From Acidobacteriota bacterium (GTDB lineage: Bacteria > Acidobacteriota > Terriglobia > Acidiferrales > UBA7541), in contig QHZD01000035.1 in assembly GCA_003225315.1 (NCBI GenBank), positions 32,111-96,110 of the forward strand: 64,000 nucleotides of DNA. Direction: 5' to 3'. Positions within the stretch are counted from its first letter, which is position 1; every line of letters begins with the position of its first letter. This document shows, piece by piece, positions 43,154-53,072 of the stretch. A program made the position numbers and the translations under genes. Under the pieces are notes generated by a model. That model was not told where the DNA came from and did no database searches. It saw only the letters and a program-made list of their open reading frames with translations.

Positions 43154-43385
43154 AAGAGGGTTTTTCCGAGCGGCAACCTTCTTTCGCGAGGAATTGTCCA
43201 GCAACTTCGGAGTGTTGGAATCGATTGAAAATCCAGCAGATGAGGCCGCGCACCCCCCCACCCCCCCATCAATTTGCATGAATGTCAAAAGAAAGGACTT
43301 ACAAGAAGAGCATTTCGTAAGTTGCTGAGTCTAAAGGACGCGATTTTGGTTGTTTTGAGCCAGGAAGAGCCTGAATAGCTGCCTC

Positions 43386-43414
43386 AAAAAAAGAAAAGCG
43401 GAGCAAGCTCCCGC
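43386..43414 (-). terminator. intrinsic terminator of the orphan permease gene
   Basis: On the minus strand GCGGGAGC and GCTCCGC form a stem with one bulged G, followed by TTTTCTTTTTTT. It lies about 118 bases past the permease stop codon. Confidence 0.7.
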
Positions 43415-43531
43415 ACTCCATACGCAGTTTCTTACGGCGTTAAGTATACTGCTGGATAAGAGGGCGAGTCAAGGAAAAGTTTGCGGAAATTTTGAAGATA
43501 TTGGTTTGCAAACGTCGCAGTCGGGTTACGT

Positions 43532-46090
43532 TCACTCGATGCGCAGGGCGTTCATGGGGGAGATGGAGGCGGCGCGGTTGGCGGGAATGATGGCTGCGAA
43601 AAAGGAGCAGATCCCGAGCGCACCTGCAGCGACTGTGAGGGCGAAGGGGTCCCACGAAGAGACGCCGTAGAGCTGGGCGGAGAGCAAGCGGCCGGCACCG
43701 ACGGCCAGCGGCAAGCCAAGGATGAGCCCGATAGCCACGCGCTTGAAGGCTCCGCCGAGGATGAGACGAAGGACTTTCGGACGATCGGCTCCGAGCGCCA
43801 TGCGAATGCCGATTTCGTTGGTTTTCTGGGCAACGGAATAGGCGGTGACGCCGTAGAGGCCGATGGCAGCAAGGACGAGCGCGACGATGCCAAACAGGCC
43901 AGCGAGACTAGCCACGGCGCGCTCCTGATCGAAAGTAAGCTCAATCTGCTGCTGCATGGTGCGAACACTGTTGATGGTGAGGTTGGGATCCAATTCCGCC
44001 AGGATCCTGGTGAGCTGGGCTTCGAGGGTGCCAGGGGTAATGTTGGTGACGAGCAAGATTCCGCCAATGAAGTGGGAGTTCAACTCGACCATCTTCAGCA
44101 GGTTATCGGGATAATTCACAGTTTGGGCCAGCGGGACGTAGAACATGGGGCGCGCGGGCCTGCGAAGGCCCCAACCGGCAAACTTGGCATCGCGCACGAC
44201 GCCGACGATGCGGAAGGTGCCGGAATACTCGGGGACATCAAGGCCAAAGTGCTGATCGAGGGGGTCTTCCGTGCTCTTGAAAAAACGCTTGACGAAAGCT
44301 TCGTTGACAATCGCCACAGGCGCGGTGGTTTCGTTATCGGCAGTGGTGAACGCGCGCCCGCGCAAAATCGGCATGCCAAGATTCTGAAGATAATTGGCGC
44401 TTACGCGGTCCCAAGAGGCGCCTGATTCCTCGTTGAGTTTGGCGGGAGGATGGCCAGCGACCATGATGAGTTCGCCCCAATTGTCGGTGAGTGGGTTATA
44501 GAGCGCCAAGCCGGCGCCCTGAACGCCAGGGAGACGGTTGAGCTGCCCTTCGAGCTGACGATAGAGCGAAGCTACCTGCGGCAGCGTGTAGGTGGCGGGA
44601 GGCCGGTGCATGTTGACTTCCACGCGGTTTTGCACCTGGAAGCCGAAGTCCTGATGCTCAAGCTTGTTGAGGCTGCGGGCCAGCATAGTGGCGCCGGCAA
44701 CGAGGACAACCGACAAGGTGGCCTGCACAACGAGCAGAGCCTTGCGAGCAAACGAAGAACGATCCTGCGTGCCGCGGCCTGAGCCGCGCAAGGCTTCGGC
44801 GGGATCGGTGCGCGTGGCAAGCCAGGCAGGAGCCGCGCCGAAAATGATTCCGGTGACGAGAGCCAAGACAAAAGCAAAGGCCAGGACCATCAGCGATGGC
44901 GCGGTGCTGATGGGAAGAAAATGCGAGTTGTGGAAGGCGAGAACAAGCAGCAGACGCGCCGCAGCCATGGCCACCACAAGCCCGACGATGCCGCCGCCAA
45001 TGGCGAGCAGGACGCTTTCCGTAAGGGCTTGCACGACGATTTGCCGGGGAGTGGCGCCGACGGCCAGCCGCACAGCAGTTTGGCCACGACGGGCAACGCC
45101 GCGAGCGAGCAGCAGATTCGCCACGTTGGAGCAGGCAATCAGAAGCACCAAGCCGCACACGGAGAGGAGGATCTGCAGGCTGCGGCCATATTCCTCTTTC
45201 ATTACGGCAACGCCCGCTCCAGCAGGCACCACGTTGAGAACCTGTTTGGGGAGCAAGCTGACCATGTCCTGCATCCAGTTGGCGGGATAGCCCGAATCGT
45301 GCTGCAGCCACTGGCGGAGGACTGCCGTGAGGCGCGGAGACATCCCGTCAATCGAAGCTCCGGGGCGCAAACGGCCAATCATGCGAAGCCATGCCGAAAC
45401 GGGCTGGCGCAGCAGGCTGCCGCCGGCATTGATCATGGGTTCCTGCTGCAGGGGAACCCAGATATCAGGCGGGTCGCTTTGGAGAGTTTCCCCGAAGAAT
45501 CCGGGGGGAGCGACGCCGATTACTGTCACAGGATGGCCTTCGATGATGAATGTGGAACCTACGACGGAAGGATCGGAAGCATAGGCGGTTTGCCAGACAC
45601 GGTGGCTGAGGACGGCGACAGGAGGTGCGGCGGGCTTGTCGTCATCCGGCGTGAAGACGCGGCCTCCGAAGGCGCGAACTCCCAGGGTTGAGAAATAAGT
45701 ACCGGTGACGTACTCCGAGCGGAGAGGGCGGGCCACGGATTCGACACCTTGACGCCGCACGCCCATGCGCCAGCGTCCAGCCTGGAAGGCAGTAACCTCC
45801 TCGAATTCAGGAGTTTCGGTCTTGAGGCGTTCGTACAAAGGGAAGGAAACCATGCCCCAGCGGTCCTGGGGACCGCCTTCGACGCAGCACTCGTCGCCTT
45901 CGCCAACGCGGTAGAGCCTGCCGGGGTCAGAAACAGGCAAAGAACGGAGCATTACGGCGTGAATCAGCGTGAAAATCGCGGTTGTGCCGCCGATGCCCAA
46001 TGCCAAGGTCAGTACCGCAGCCGCTGTAAATACGGGCGATAGCCGAAACTGGCGAAGGGCGTAGCGAAAATTGCCTGGCAGGCTTGGCAT
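43532..46090 (-). CDS. MacB/FtsX-type ABC permease (acidobacterial orphan permease, ADOP family)
   Basis: The 852-aa protein has two MacB_PCD-FtsX halves. Residues 1-70 hold NFRYALRQFRLSPVFTAAAVLTLALGIGGTTAIFTLI, then a periplasmic domain, three helices near 320-430 (VLLIACSNVANLLLARG), a second periplasmic domain, and three helices near 720-850 ending ANRAASISPMNALRIE. No ATPase gene is adjacent, as is usual for this family, which is greatly expanded in Acidobacteriota. It may take part in export of peptides or in envelope stress. The ATG at 46090 follows GGAGAGG and begins the conserved domain; the 65 codons upstream are non-coding. Confidence 0.9.
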   Translation of the reverse strand: MPSLPGNFRYALRQFRLSPVFTAAAVLTLALGIGGTTAIFTLIHAVMLRSLPVSDPGRLYRVGEGDECCVEGGPQDRWGMVSFPLYERLKTETPEFEEVTAFQAGRWRMGVRRQGVESVARPLRSEYVTGTYFSTLGVRAFGGRVFTPDDDKPAAPPVAVLSHRVWQTAYASDPSVVGSTFIIEGHPVTVIGVAPPGFFGETLQSDPPDIWVPLQQEPMINAGGSLLRQPVSAWLRMIGRLRPGASIDGMSPRLTAVLRQWLQHDSGYPANWMQDMVSLLPKQVLNVVPAGAGVAVMKEEYGRSLQILLSVCGLVLLIACSNVANLLLARGVARRGQTAVRLAVGATPRQIVVQALTESVLLAIGGGIVGLVVAMAAARLLLVLAFHNSHFLPISTAPSLMVLAFAFVLALVTGIIFGAAPAWLATRTDPAEALRGSGRGTQDRSSFARKALLVVQATLSVVLVAGATMLARSLNKLEHQDFGFQVQNRVEVNMHRPPATYTLPQVASLYRQLEGQLNRLPGVQGAGLALYNPLTDNWGELIMVAGHPPAKLNEESGASWDRVSANYLQNLGMPILRGRAFTTADNETTAPVAIVNEAFVKRFFKSTEDPLDQHFGLDVPEYSGTFRIVGVVRDAKFAGWGLRRPARPMFYVPLAQTVNYPDNLLKMVELNSHFIGGILLVTNITPGTLEAQLTRILAELDPNLTINSVRTMQQQIELTFDQERAVASLAGLFGIVALVLAAIGLYGVTAYSVAQKTNEIGIRMALGADRPKVLRLILGGAFKRVAIGLILGLPLAVGAGRLLSAQLYGVSSWDPFALTVAAGALGICSFFAAIIPANRAASISPMNALRIE

Positions 46091-46241
46091 AAACACCTCT
46101 CCGTACAGTACGAAGGCTAGGGCCAAGAGTTCCCAAATCCAGCAAACCGGGCAACTACGACCCTGGCCGAGCTTCGGCTTGGCGCTGCGATATGGACGCT
46201 GGAAAAATACGTTTGTCACGCGATAAAAGTGGTCAAAAGGA

Positions 46242-46258
46242 GCGCAGCAGTGCTGCGC
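46242..46258. repeat. palindromic repeat, copy 3
   Basis: GCGCAGCA and TGCTGCGC flank a single G. It lies in the 272-base divergent region between the permease and metzincin genes. Family copies are at 12364 and 42177. Confidence 0.7.
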
Positions 46259-46362
46259 CCTTACCACGGCAGTAACCCCAGTCAATTTAGATAAGGCGAT
46301 ATCAGTTCACCATGGAGCTACTTCTGTTGTAAAACCATTCGGCAAGTTTGGAGGGATGGGAC

Positions 46363-48831
46363 ATGTCGAAGGCTTGGGCCGGCGTTTTGTTGATGAGTGC
46401 GGCGCTTACGGCGCCGATGCGCGTTCGGGCGCGGGCGGAAACACCGCAAACGCCCACGATTGCGGAAAAGACTGCGGGCTCGCAGAAACTGCCCGGCTAC
46501 TTCAATCTCTACTGGGATGCGAAGCAGGGGAAGCTGTGGCTGGAGATTGATAAGTGGAGCAGCGAGTTTCTTTACCAGAGCGGGCTTCCGGCGGGGATCG
46601 GTTCGAATGACATTGGGCTGGACCGCGGACAACTGGGACGGACGCGCATCGTGCGGTTCGAGCGGAGCGGGCCGAAGGTATTGCTGATCCAGGAGAACCT
46701 CGAATACCGCGCAGTGAGCAACGATCCCGACGAACGGCGCGCGGTGCACGATTCTTTCGCGGAGTCCGCGCTGTGGGGTTTCAAGGTGGAAGCAGAGGAA
46801 CAGGATCACGCGCTGGTGGATGCGACGGATTTTTTCCTGCGCGATGCGCACGGGATTCCTGCGGCGCTGCGCCGGACGAAGCAGGGCACTTATCATCTGG
46901 ATTCTTCGCGCTGCGCGATCTATCTGCCGCAGACAAAGAGTTTTCCACTGAATACGGAAGTGGAGGCCACTCTCACGTTCGCGGGAGAGGAGCCCGGTAA
47001 ATGGGTTCGCGACGTGACGCCTTCTCCCGAATCGATTACCGTGCGCGAGCATCACTCGTTCGTGCAGCTTCCACCAGCCGCGTACAAGCCGCGCGCGTAC
47101 GATCCGCGGTCCAGCTTTTTTGGCATTGGCTACATGGATTACGCGACGCCCATCAGCGAGCCAATCGTGAAGCGCTTTATCGCGCGGCACCGGCTGGAGA
47201 AAAAAGATCCGAAGGCGGCGGCCAGCGAACCCGTGCAGCCCATCGTGTACTACCTGGACCGGGGAGCGCCGGAGCCGATTCGTTCCGCGCTGCTGGAAGG
47301 GGCGCGGTGGTGGAACCAGGCGTTTGAGGCGGCGGGTTATAAGAATGCCTTCCGCGTCGAGATGCTGCCGGAAGGCGCGGACTTGATGGACCTGCGCTAC
47401 AACGTGATCCAGTGGGTGCATCGGGCGACGCGCGGATGGTCGTACGGCGCGGCGGTGATCGATCCGCGCACGGGAGAAATCATCAAGGGGCACGTGACGC
47501 TGGGGTCGCTGCGCGTGCGACAAGATTTTCTGATTGCGGAAGCGCTGCTCGCGCCTTACGAAAAAGGCAAACCGGTTTCACCGAAGATGCAAGAGATGGC
47601 GCTGGCGCGGCTGCGGCAACTGGCGGCGCATGAAGTGGGACACACGCTGGGACTGATGCACAACTATTCCGCGAGCACGGTGAACCGATCATCGGTGATG
47701 GATTATCCGCCGCCGTACATCAAGCTGGGCGCGGATAGCGTGCCGGACTTGTCCGCGGCCTACGCGACGGGAATCGGGGAGTGGGACAAGGTGTCGATCG
47801 CGTTTGGCTATCAGGATTTTGCGCCGGGGACGAATGAACAAACGGCGCTGAACAAAATTCTGCTGGATGCGTACGGGCGAGGGCTGCGCTACTTGACGGA
47901 CCAGGACGCGCGGCCGGCGGGTTCATCAAGCAGCATGGCGCATTTGTGGGATTCGGGTGCCAACGCTGTCGATGAATTGAACCGGATTATGCAGGTTCGC
48001 GGGGCGGCGCTGAAGCGCTTTGGCGAAAACAATATTCGCGAGGGCGCGCCGCTGGCAACACTGGAAGACGTGCTTGTGCCGCTGTACATGCTGCATCGCT
48101 ACCAGGTGGAGGCGGCGAGCAAGTTGGTTGGAGGGATGGACTATACGCTTGCGCTGCGCGGCGACGGGCAAACGCCGACGCAGATCGTTGTGCCCGCGGA
48201 CCAGCGGCGCGCGCTTGCGGCGGTGCTGGCGACACTTAAGCCGGACGTTTTGGCTCTGCCCGAGCCGCTGCTGAAGATGATTCCGCCTCGTCCGCTGGAT
48301 TATGAACGAGGACGGGAACACTTTAAGATTCGGACCAGTCCGGCATTTGATGCGCTGGCTCCGGCGGAAGCGGCGGCACAACACACGCTGCAATTTCTGT
48401 TCAATCCGGAGAGAGCGGCGCGGTTGGTGGAATTTCATGCGCGCAACGCGGAGAACCCGGGACTAGAAGAAGTCATCGACGCCATCTTGGCTGCGACGTG
48501 GAAGTCCCCGCGAGGCCGGGGGTATCCGGCAGAAATAGCCCGCTCGCTCGATCGAGTTGTTTTGTACGACCTGATGGCTTTGAGTGCCGACGAGCGCGCG
48601 TCAGAGCAGGTGCGGGCCATCGCCGCTTTGAGATTAGAACGGTTGCGCGACTGGCTCGCGACCAGCCAAAGTGCCGCCAAGGATGAGGATGAGCAGGCCC
48701 ATCTCTTTGCGGCGATGTCGCAAATCGTTCAGTTTCAGAAAGATCCGAAGCAAATCAGCGTGGCACAGCCGGCCGAGCCGCCCGACGGGCCACCCATTGG
48801 CACTGACGACGATTGGGACGGGTGGGACTAA
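46363..48831 (+). CDS. exported zinc metalloprotease (metzincin, DUF5117/DUF4953 type)
   Basis: The 822-aa protein has a signal peptide (WAGVLLMSAALTAPMRVRARA), the DUF5117-like N-domain (DKWSSEFLYQSGLPAGIGSNDIGLDRGQ), and a metzincin zinc site HEVGHTLGLMH (H423, E424, H427, H433) with a following VMDYPPPYIKL Met-turn region. The C-terminal third is helical and ends in acidic DDDWDGWD. It is probably a periplasmic or secreted protease. The ATG at 46363 has GGAGGGATGGGA just upstream; a TTG five codons earlier is rejected. Confidence 0.9.
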   Translation: MSKAWAGVLLMSAALTAPMRVRARAETPQTPTIAEKTAGSQKLPGYFNLYWDAKQGKLWLEIDKWSSEFLYQSGLPAGIGSNDIGLDRGQLGRTRIVRFERSGPKVLLIQENLEYRAVSNDPDERRAVHDSFAESALWGFKVEAEEQDHALVDATDFFLRDAHGIPAALRRTKQGTYHLDSSRCAIYLPQTKSFPLNTEVEATLTFAGEEPGKWVRDVTPSPESITVREHHSFVQLPPAAYKPRAYDPRSSFFGIGYMDYATPISEPIVKRFIARHRLEKKDPKAAASEPVQPIVYYLDRGAPEPIRSALLEGARWWNQAFEAAGYKNAFRVEMLPEGADLMDLRYNVIQWVHRATRGWSYGAAVIDPRTGEIIKGHVTLGSLRVRQDFLIAEALLAPYEKGKPVSPKMQEMALARLRQLAAHEVGHTLGLMHNYSASTVNRSSVMDYPPPYIKLGADSVPDLSAAYATGIGEWDKVSIAFGYQDFAPGTNEQTALNKILLDAYGRGLRYLTDQDARPAGSSSSMAHLWDSGANAVDELNRIMQVRGAALKRFGENNIREGAPLATLEDVLVPLYMLHRYQVEAASKLVGGMDYTLALRGDGQTPTQIVVPADQRRALAAVLATLKPDVLALPEPLLKMIPPRPLDYERGREHFKIRTSPAFDALAPAEAAAQHTLQFLFNPERAARLVEFHARNAENPGLEEVIDAILAATWKSPRGRGYPAEIARSLDRVVLYDLMALSADERASEQVRAIAALRLERLRDWLATSQSAAKDEDEQAHLFAAMSQIVQFQKDPKQISVAQPAEPPDGPPIGTDDDWDGWD

Positions 48832-48897
48832 AAATTGGCAGGAAGGCGCGTGACAATCGGGCCCCCTGGTCGTCTATAGCTTCGAGGGGAGGGCCAT

Positions 48898-49818
48898 ATG
48901 CCTCGACGCACCTTGTTTTTCCTGATTTCGTTTTCGGCTCTGTTTGCGCTGGGCTTTACGAGCGCGCGAGCAAGCCGGCACCACCATTCCGTCAACGCTT
49001 CCTGGGGCCACAAACAGCCAGCAACGGATTGCTCCGATCTTCGCATCCGCTTTGACGACCAGGACGCCGTGGTGCGTTCCGAAGAGCGCACCTTGACGAA
49101 GGCTGAGGCTCCGCTGCTGCAAGTCCACCCACACACGAACGGTGGAGTGCAGGTCGTGGGGTGGGACAAGGAAAATTATTCCGTGACGGCGTGTAAGGCG
49201 GCCGCGAGTTCGAATGGGGACGTGGAACGAATCCTGTCGCAGATCAGCATGTCCATCGAAAATGGCAGGATCTCGACAAAAGGGCCGGGAGATCAGGAAG
49301 CGTGGACGGTGGAACTGCTGATTCGTGCGCCGAAGTCCGCGACCATCGACATGGAGACGATGAACGGTCCGATTTCCCTTTACGACGTGGACGGCAAGCT
49401 CACGGCTCGCGCCAAGAATGGGCCAATCAGCTTGAAGAATTTTTCGGGCGACGCGGAAATTACGGCGGTGAATGGACCAATCACCATCAACGGCAGCAAT
49501 GGAAGCGTGCGCATTCATACGGAGAACGGACCGATCTCCGTGGCGCTCGAAGGGAAAACATGGAGCGGCGCCGGCTTGACTGCAGACGCGAAGAATGGGC
49601 CGCTGACGCTGATGGTTCCCATCGGCTACCAGTCCAGCTTCGTGGTGGAATCGACAAACTACGCGCCGGTAAGCTGCAAGGCGAGCATTTGCGATAACGC
49701 CCGCAAGACGTGGGACGACGAGCACCGCCGCATTGAATATGGCACCGGGCCGGCAACGATCCGGCTGTCCACGGTGAATGGGCCAGTTTCCGTTCAAGAG
49801 TCGAGAGAAAAGCTGTAG
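48898..49818 (+). CDS. exported DUF4097-like beta-helical protein
   Basis: The 306-aa protein has a signal peptide (RRTLFFLISFSALFALGFTSARA) and a right-handed beta-repeat domain with at least six repeats of an NGP[IVL][ST] motif (MNGPISL, KNGPISL, VNGPITI, ENGPISV, KNGPLTL, VNGPVSV), as in DUF4097 putative adhesins. It carries two Cys in a late loop. GGGGAGGG stands before the ATG, 66 bases after the metzincin. Location at the cell surface or periplasm is inferred. Confidence 0.8.
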   Translation: MPRRTLFFLISFSALFALGFTSARASRHHHSVNASWGHKQPATDCSDLRIRFDDQDAVVRSEERTLTKAEAPLLQVHPHTNGGVQVVGWDKENYSVTACKAAASSNGDVERILSQISMSIENGRISTKGPGDQEAWTVELLIRAPKSATIDMETMNGPISLYDVDGKLTARAKNGPISLKNFSGDAEITAVNGPITINGSNGSVRIHTENGPISVALEGKTWSGAGLTADAKNGPLTLMVPIGYQSSFVVESTNYAPVSCKASICDNARKTWDDEHRRIEYGTGPATIRLSTVNGPVSVQESREKL

Positions 49819-49911
49819 GGGGCAGTTGCTCCGCGTTGATGGAAGGCTCGATAGAGTGTTGGAGCCTTGCGGGATGGACGCGCTCCGGCTGTTGCAGATA
49901 AGATTTGGCGC

Positions 49912-52900
49912 ATGCTGCTGGAGGCGCGCGTAGCTCATTCGGTAACGGAAGCGGAAGCGGTTCGTCTGGCGCGCGAACTTTACGGGATCGAGACTGCGGC
50001 ACGGACACTGCCTGGTGAATACGACGACAATTTCCACCTGACAAGCAGGGACGGACATGGGTTCGTCCTCAAAGTGATGCACCCGGCGCGGGAGCAATCG
50101 TTCATTGATATGCAGTGCCGGGCGCTGCAGCATCTGGCGCAGCGTGCGCCGCAGTTACCACTGCCCCGCGTTATCCCAAATCGGCAGGGAGAATTGTTTT
50201 CTTCGACGATGGCGGCAGACGGCTCGACGCGGCTCGTCTGGCTGCTCAGCTTCGTGAATGGAACAGTTTTGGCGGAGGTCCGCCCGCATACGAACGAGTT
50301 GCTTGGCGATCTTGGCAGGTTTCTGGGCGAGATGGACGCGGCGCTGCAATCGTTCGATCATGCCGCGGCGCATCGCGAACTCAAGTGGGATTCATCGCGC
50401 GCGGCTTGGATCAAAGACCATATCAAGCACATTTCCGATTCGAAGCGGCGTGCGCTGGTGGAAAAATTTTGCGCGGTGTATGAAGCGGAAGTGCTTCCTA
50501 ACTTGCCGCTGCTGCGGCGTAGCGTGATTTACGGCGATGCGAACGACTACAACGTGCTGGTCGGTGACCCCTGGCCACAGCCAAGAAAAATCGCAGGTCT
50601 GATTGATTTTGGCGATATGCATCACGGGATCACGGCGTCGGAGCCGGCGATTGCGGCTGCCTACGCCATTCTTGGGAAGGAAGACCCTCTACCCGCTGCG
50701 GCTGCAATCGTCGCGGGATATCACCGGGCTTTTTCGCTCGATGAGCGGGAGTTGTCCGTTCTATTTCCTTTGATCGGCGCGCGGCTCGCGGTCAGCGTCA
50801 CGAATTCCGCGTACCGCAGAACCGTTAAGCCGGAAGACCCGTACGTCACGGTCAGCGAAGCGCCTGCGTGGGAAGCATTGGAGCGGCTGGCAAAAATCCA
50901 TCCCCGATTTGCCTACTACACGTTTCGCGCGGCTTGCGGGCTTCCCGCCGTTCCGCAAAGTGAAAAGGTCACGGAGTGGCTGGAAGCAAACGGCCGCTCC
51001 GCGGCTTCTATTCTGGACGTTGACACGCGGACGGCGCCGAGCGTTGTTTTCGATTTGAGCGTTGGCAGCACATTGCTGGGCGCTAAGCCTGGCGGAGCCA
51101 CTCATCAGGAAGTGGGCGAGAAACTGTCCGCGGAAATGAACCGGGCGGGCGCGGCCTTCGGCGTCGGCCGCTACGACGAGCCGCGGCTGGTTTACACCTC
51201 CTCGCTATTTGGCGCGAGCAGCAATGCCACGGATGAGCGGCGCACGGTGCACTTGGGGATGGATTTATTCGTGGAGCCAGGGACGCGGTTGCGCGCCCCA
51301 CTGGATGGCGTGGTCCACATCGCCGCTAATAATTCCGAACCGCAGGACTACGGACCGCTCGTGATTCTGCGGCACGAGACTAGCAACGGAGAGAAATTCT
51401 TCACATTGTATGGCCACTTGACGAAAGAAACGCTTGCTGCGCTGAAACCGGGGCAGCGTATTGGCCGCGGACAAGGGTTTGCGCGAGTAGGCGCTACGGA
51501 TGAAAACGGCGGATGGATGCCACACGTTCATTTTCAGATCATTGTCGATCTGCTTGACCTGGACGCGTATTTTCCTGGCGTAGCGTACGGTTCGCAGCGC
51601 GCAGTTTGGACGAGCCTCTCGCCAGACCCAAATCTTTTGCTTGGCATTCCGGCGAATCGTTTCCCGGCGAAGGAGCCAACTCTTGGCGAAACGCTTGCCG
51701 CGCGTCGCGGCTTGCTGGGGAAAAATCTCAGTATCTCGTATCAACGCCCGCTGAAAATCGTTCGCGGCTGGATGCAGTATTTGTATGACGATACGGGGCG
51801 AGCGTATTTGGATGTTTACAATAACGTGCCGCTCGTAGGGCACAGTCATCCTCGGGTGGTGCAGGCGGCGCAAGCGCAACTCGCGCTGCTCAACACCAAC
51901 ACGCGCTATCTGCACGACAACGTCAATCGCTATGCCGAGCGGTTGACGCGACTACTCCCCGAACCGTTGCGCGTTTGTTTTTTTGTGAATTCCGGCAGCG
52001 AAGCTAATGAACTGGCGCTGCGGCTCGCCCGCGCGCATACAGGGCGAGAAGACGTTATCGTGCTGGAACATGCCTATCACGGGCACACCAACACACTCAT
52101 CGACATCAGTCCCTACAAATTTAACGGCTCGGGAGGCCAAGGAAAGAAGCCCTGGGTGCACGTAGCTCCGCTCGCGGATGATTACCGAGGCCTGTATCGA
52201 CGGGGCGACAAGCAGGCGGGTGCAAAATATGGGCGGCACGTTGCCGAAATCCTGGCGCGCACGCGAGCCGAAGGCCGCGGTGTTGGCGCGTACATCGCCG
52301 AAACTTTGCCGAGCGTGGGCGGGCAAATTGTTTTTCCGCCAGGATATCTTGCGGAGGTGTATCGTCACGTGCGTGCGGCAGGCGCGGTCTGCATCGCCGA
52401 TGAAGTGCAAGTCGGATTCGGGCGGCTGGGGACCCACTTCTGGGGATTCGAAACGCAGGGCGTCGTTCCGGACATCATCGTTCTGGGGAAGCCCATCGGC
52501 AACGCGTTCCCGCTCGCGGCAGTCGTCACGACACGGGAGATCGCCAATTCGTTTAATAATGGAATGGAGTTTTTCAGCACGTTCGGGGGCAATCCTGTGG
52601 CGTGCGCCGCGGGTCTCGCGGTGCTGGACGTACTTGAAGAAGAGAACCTACAGCAAAACGCCTTGCGCGTCGGCGCGCATTTGATTGAAAGCTTGAAGTC
52701 GTTGCAGTCTCGGCATGTATTGATCGGTGATGTGCGCGGCTCTGGATTATTTCTGGGGATCGATCTGGTGCTCGACCGTGAAACGCGAGAGGCAGCGCCG
52801 TTGCAAGCATCGTATGTAGTGAATCGGCTTCGCGAGTGCGGCATTCTCGCAGGCACCGACGGGCCAGATCACAACGTTATCAAGCTGCGCCCGCCGCTGG

Positions 52901-52989
52901 TTTTCTCCAAGGCTGATGCGGATCTTTTCCTGAAGACTTTAGATGCCATCCTCCAAGAAGATGCGGCACAGCCCGCTCGAAGTGCTTAG
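49912..52989 (+). CDS. kinase / M23 peptidase-like / class III aminotransferase fusion
   Basis: The 1025-aa protein joins three domains. Residues about 1-330 form an APH/choline-kinase-like phosphotransferase (VIYGDANDYNVLV with D209, then GLIDFGD). About 420-560 form an M23 (LytM) domain with all zinc ligands (H447, D451, H538, H540). About 600-1020 form a class III PLP enzyme (NSGSEANELAL, AYHGHT, ADEVQVGFGRLG, catalytic K860 in VLGKPIGNAFP). The order recalls human hydroxylysine kinase and 5-phosphohydroxylysine phospho-lyase, so phosphorylation followed by elimination of phosphate from an amino alcohol is plausible. No signal peptide, so a peptidase role for the middle domain is doubtful. 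The ATG is chosen over a TTG at 49867. Confidence 0.88.
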   Translation: MLLEARVAHSVTEAEAVRLARELYGIETAARTLPGEYDDNFHLTSRDGHGFVLKVMHPAREQSFIDMQCRALQHLAQRAPQLPLPRVIPNRQGELFSSTMAADGSTRLVWLLSFVNGTVLAEVRPHTNELLGDLGRFLGEMDAALQSFDHAAAHRELKWDSSRAAWIKDHIKHISDSKRRALVEKFCAVYEAEVLPNLPLLRRSVIYGDANDYNVLVGDPWPQPRKIAGLIDFGDMHHGITASEPAIAAAYAILGKEDPLPAAAAIVAGYHRAFSLDERELSVLFPLIGARLAVSVTNSAYRRTVKPEDPYVTVSEAPAWEALERLAKIHPRFAYYTFRAACGLPAVPQSEKVTEWLEANGRSAASILDVDTRTAPSVVFDLSVGSTLLGAKPGGATHQEVGEKLSAEMNRAGAAFGVGRYDEPRLVYTSSLFGASSNATDERRTVHLGMDLFVEPGTRLRAPLDGVVHIAANNSEPQDYGPLVILRHETSNGEKFFTLYGHLTKETLAALKPGQRIGRGQGFARVGATDENGGWMPHVHFQIIVDLLDLDAYFPGVAYGSQRAVWTSLSPDPNLLLGIPANRFPAKEPTLGETLAARRGLLGKNLSISYQRPLKIVRGWMQYLYDDTGRAYLDVYNNVPLVGHSHPRVVQAAQAQLALLNTNTRYLHDNVNRYAERLTRLLPEPLRVCFFVNSGSEANELALRLARAHTGREDVIVLEHAYHGHTNTLIDISPYKFNGSGGQGKKPWVHVAPLADDYRGLYRRGDKQAGAKYGRHVAEILARTRAEGRGVGAYIAETLPSVGGQIVFPPGYLAEVYRHVRAAGAVCIADEVQVGFGRLGTHFWGFETQGVVPDIIVLGKPIGNAFPLAAVVTTREIANSFNNGMEFFSTFGGNPVACAAGLAVLDVLEEENLQQNALRVGAHLIESLKSLQSRHVLIGDVRGSGLFLGIDLVLDRETREAAPLQASYVVNRLRECGILAGTDGPDHNVIKLRPPLVFSKADADLFLKTLDAILQEDAAQPARSA

Positions 52990-53033
52990 GAGGTCGCAAG
53001 CCCGGCCGCCAGTCGAGGTCAAACGCTAACTAC

Positions 53034-53062
53034 TTGACAATTCGGTTACTCCACACATAGGC
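53034..53062 (+). promoter_or_regulatory. candidate promoter of dprA
   Basis: A consensus TTGACA (53034-53039) is followed after 17 bases by ATAGGC, a poor -10. The ATG is at 53073. Confidence 0.35.
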
Positions 53063-53072
53063 TCGTCAGGCG

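Larger units (their letters stand above)
43134..43531. other. 398-base region without a gene
   Basis: It contains the mqnA promoter, two seven-C runs separated by one A (43253-43267), and the terminator of the permease gene (43386-43414). The rest shows no coding frame or recognisable RNA. Confidence 0.6.

Noticed and set aside
46318..47523. A 401-codon minus-strand frame
   Set aside because: Antisense to the metzincin gene, with His/Arg-rich composition and no recognisable family.
48874..50133. A 419-codon minus-strand frame
   Set aside because: Antisense to the DUF4097-like gene and to the start of the kinase fusion; arginine-rich shadow.
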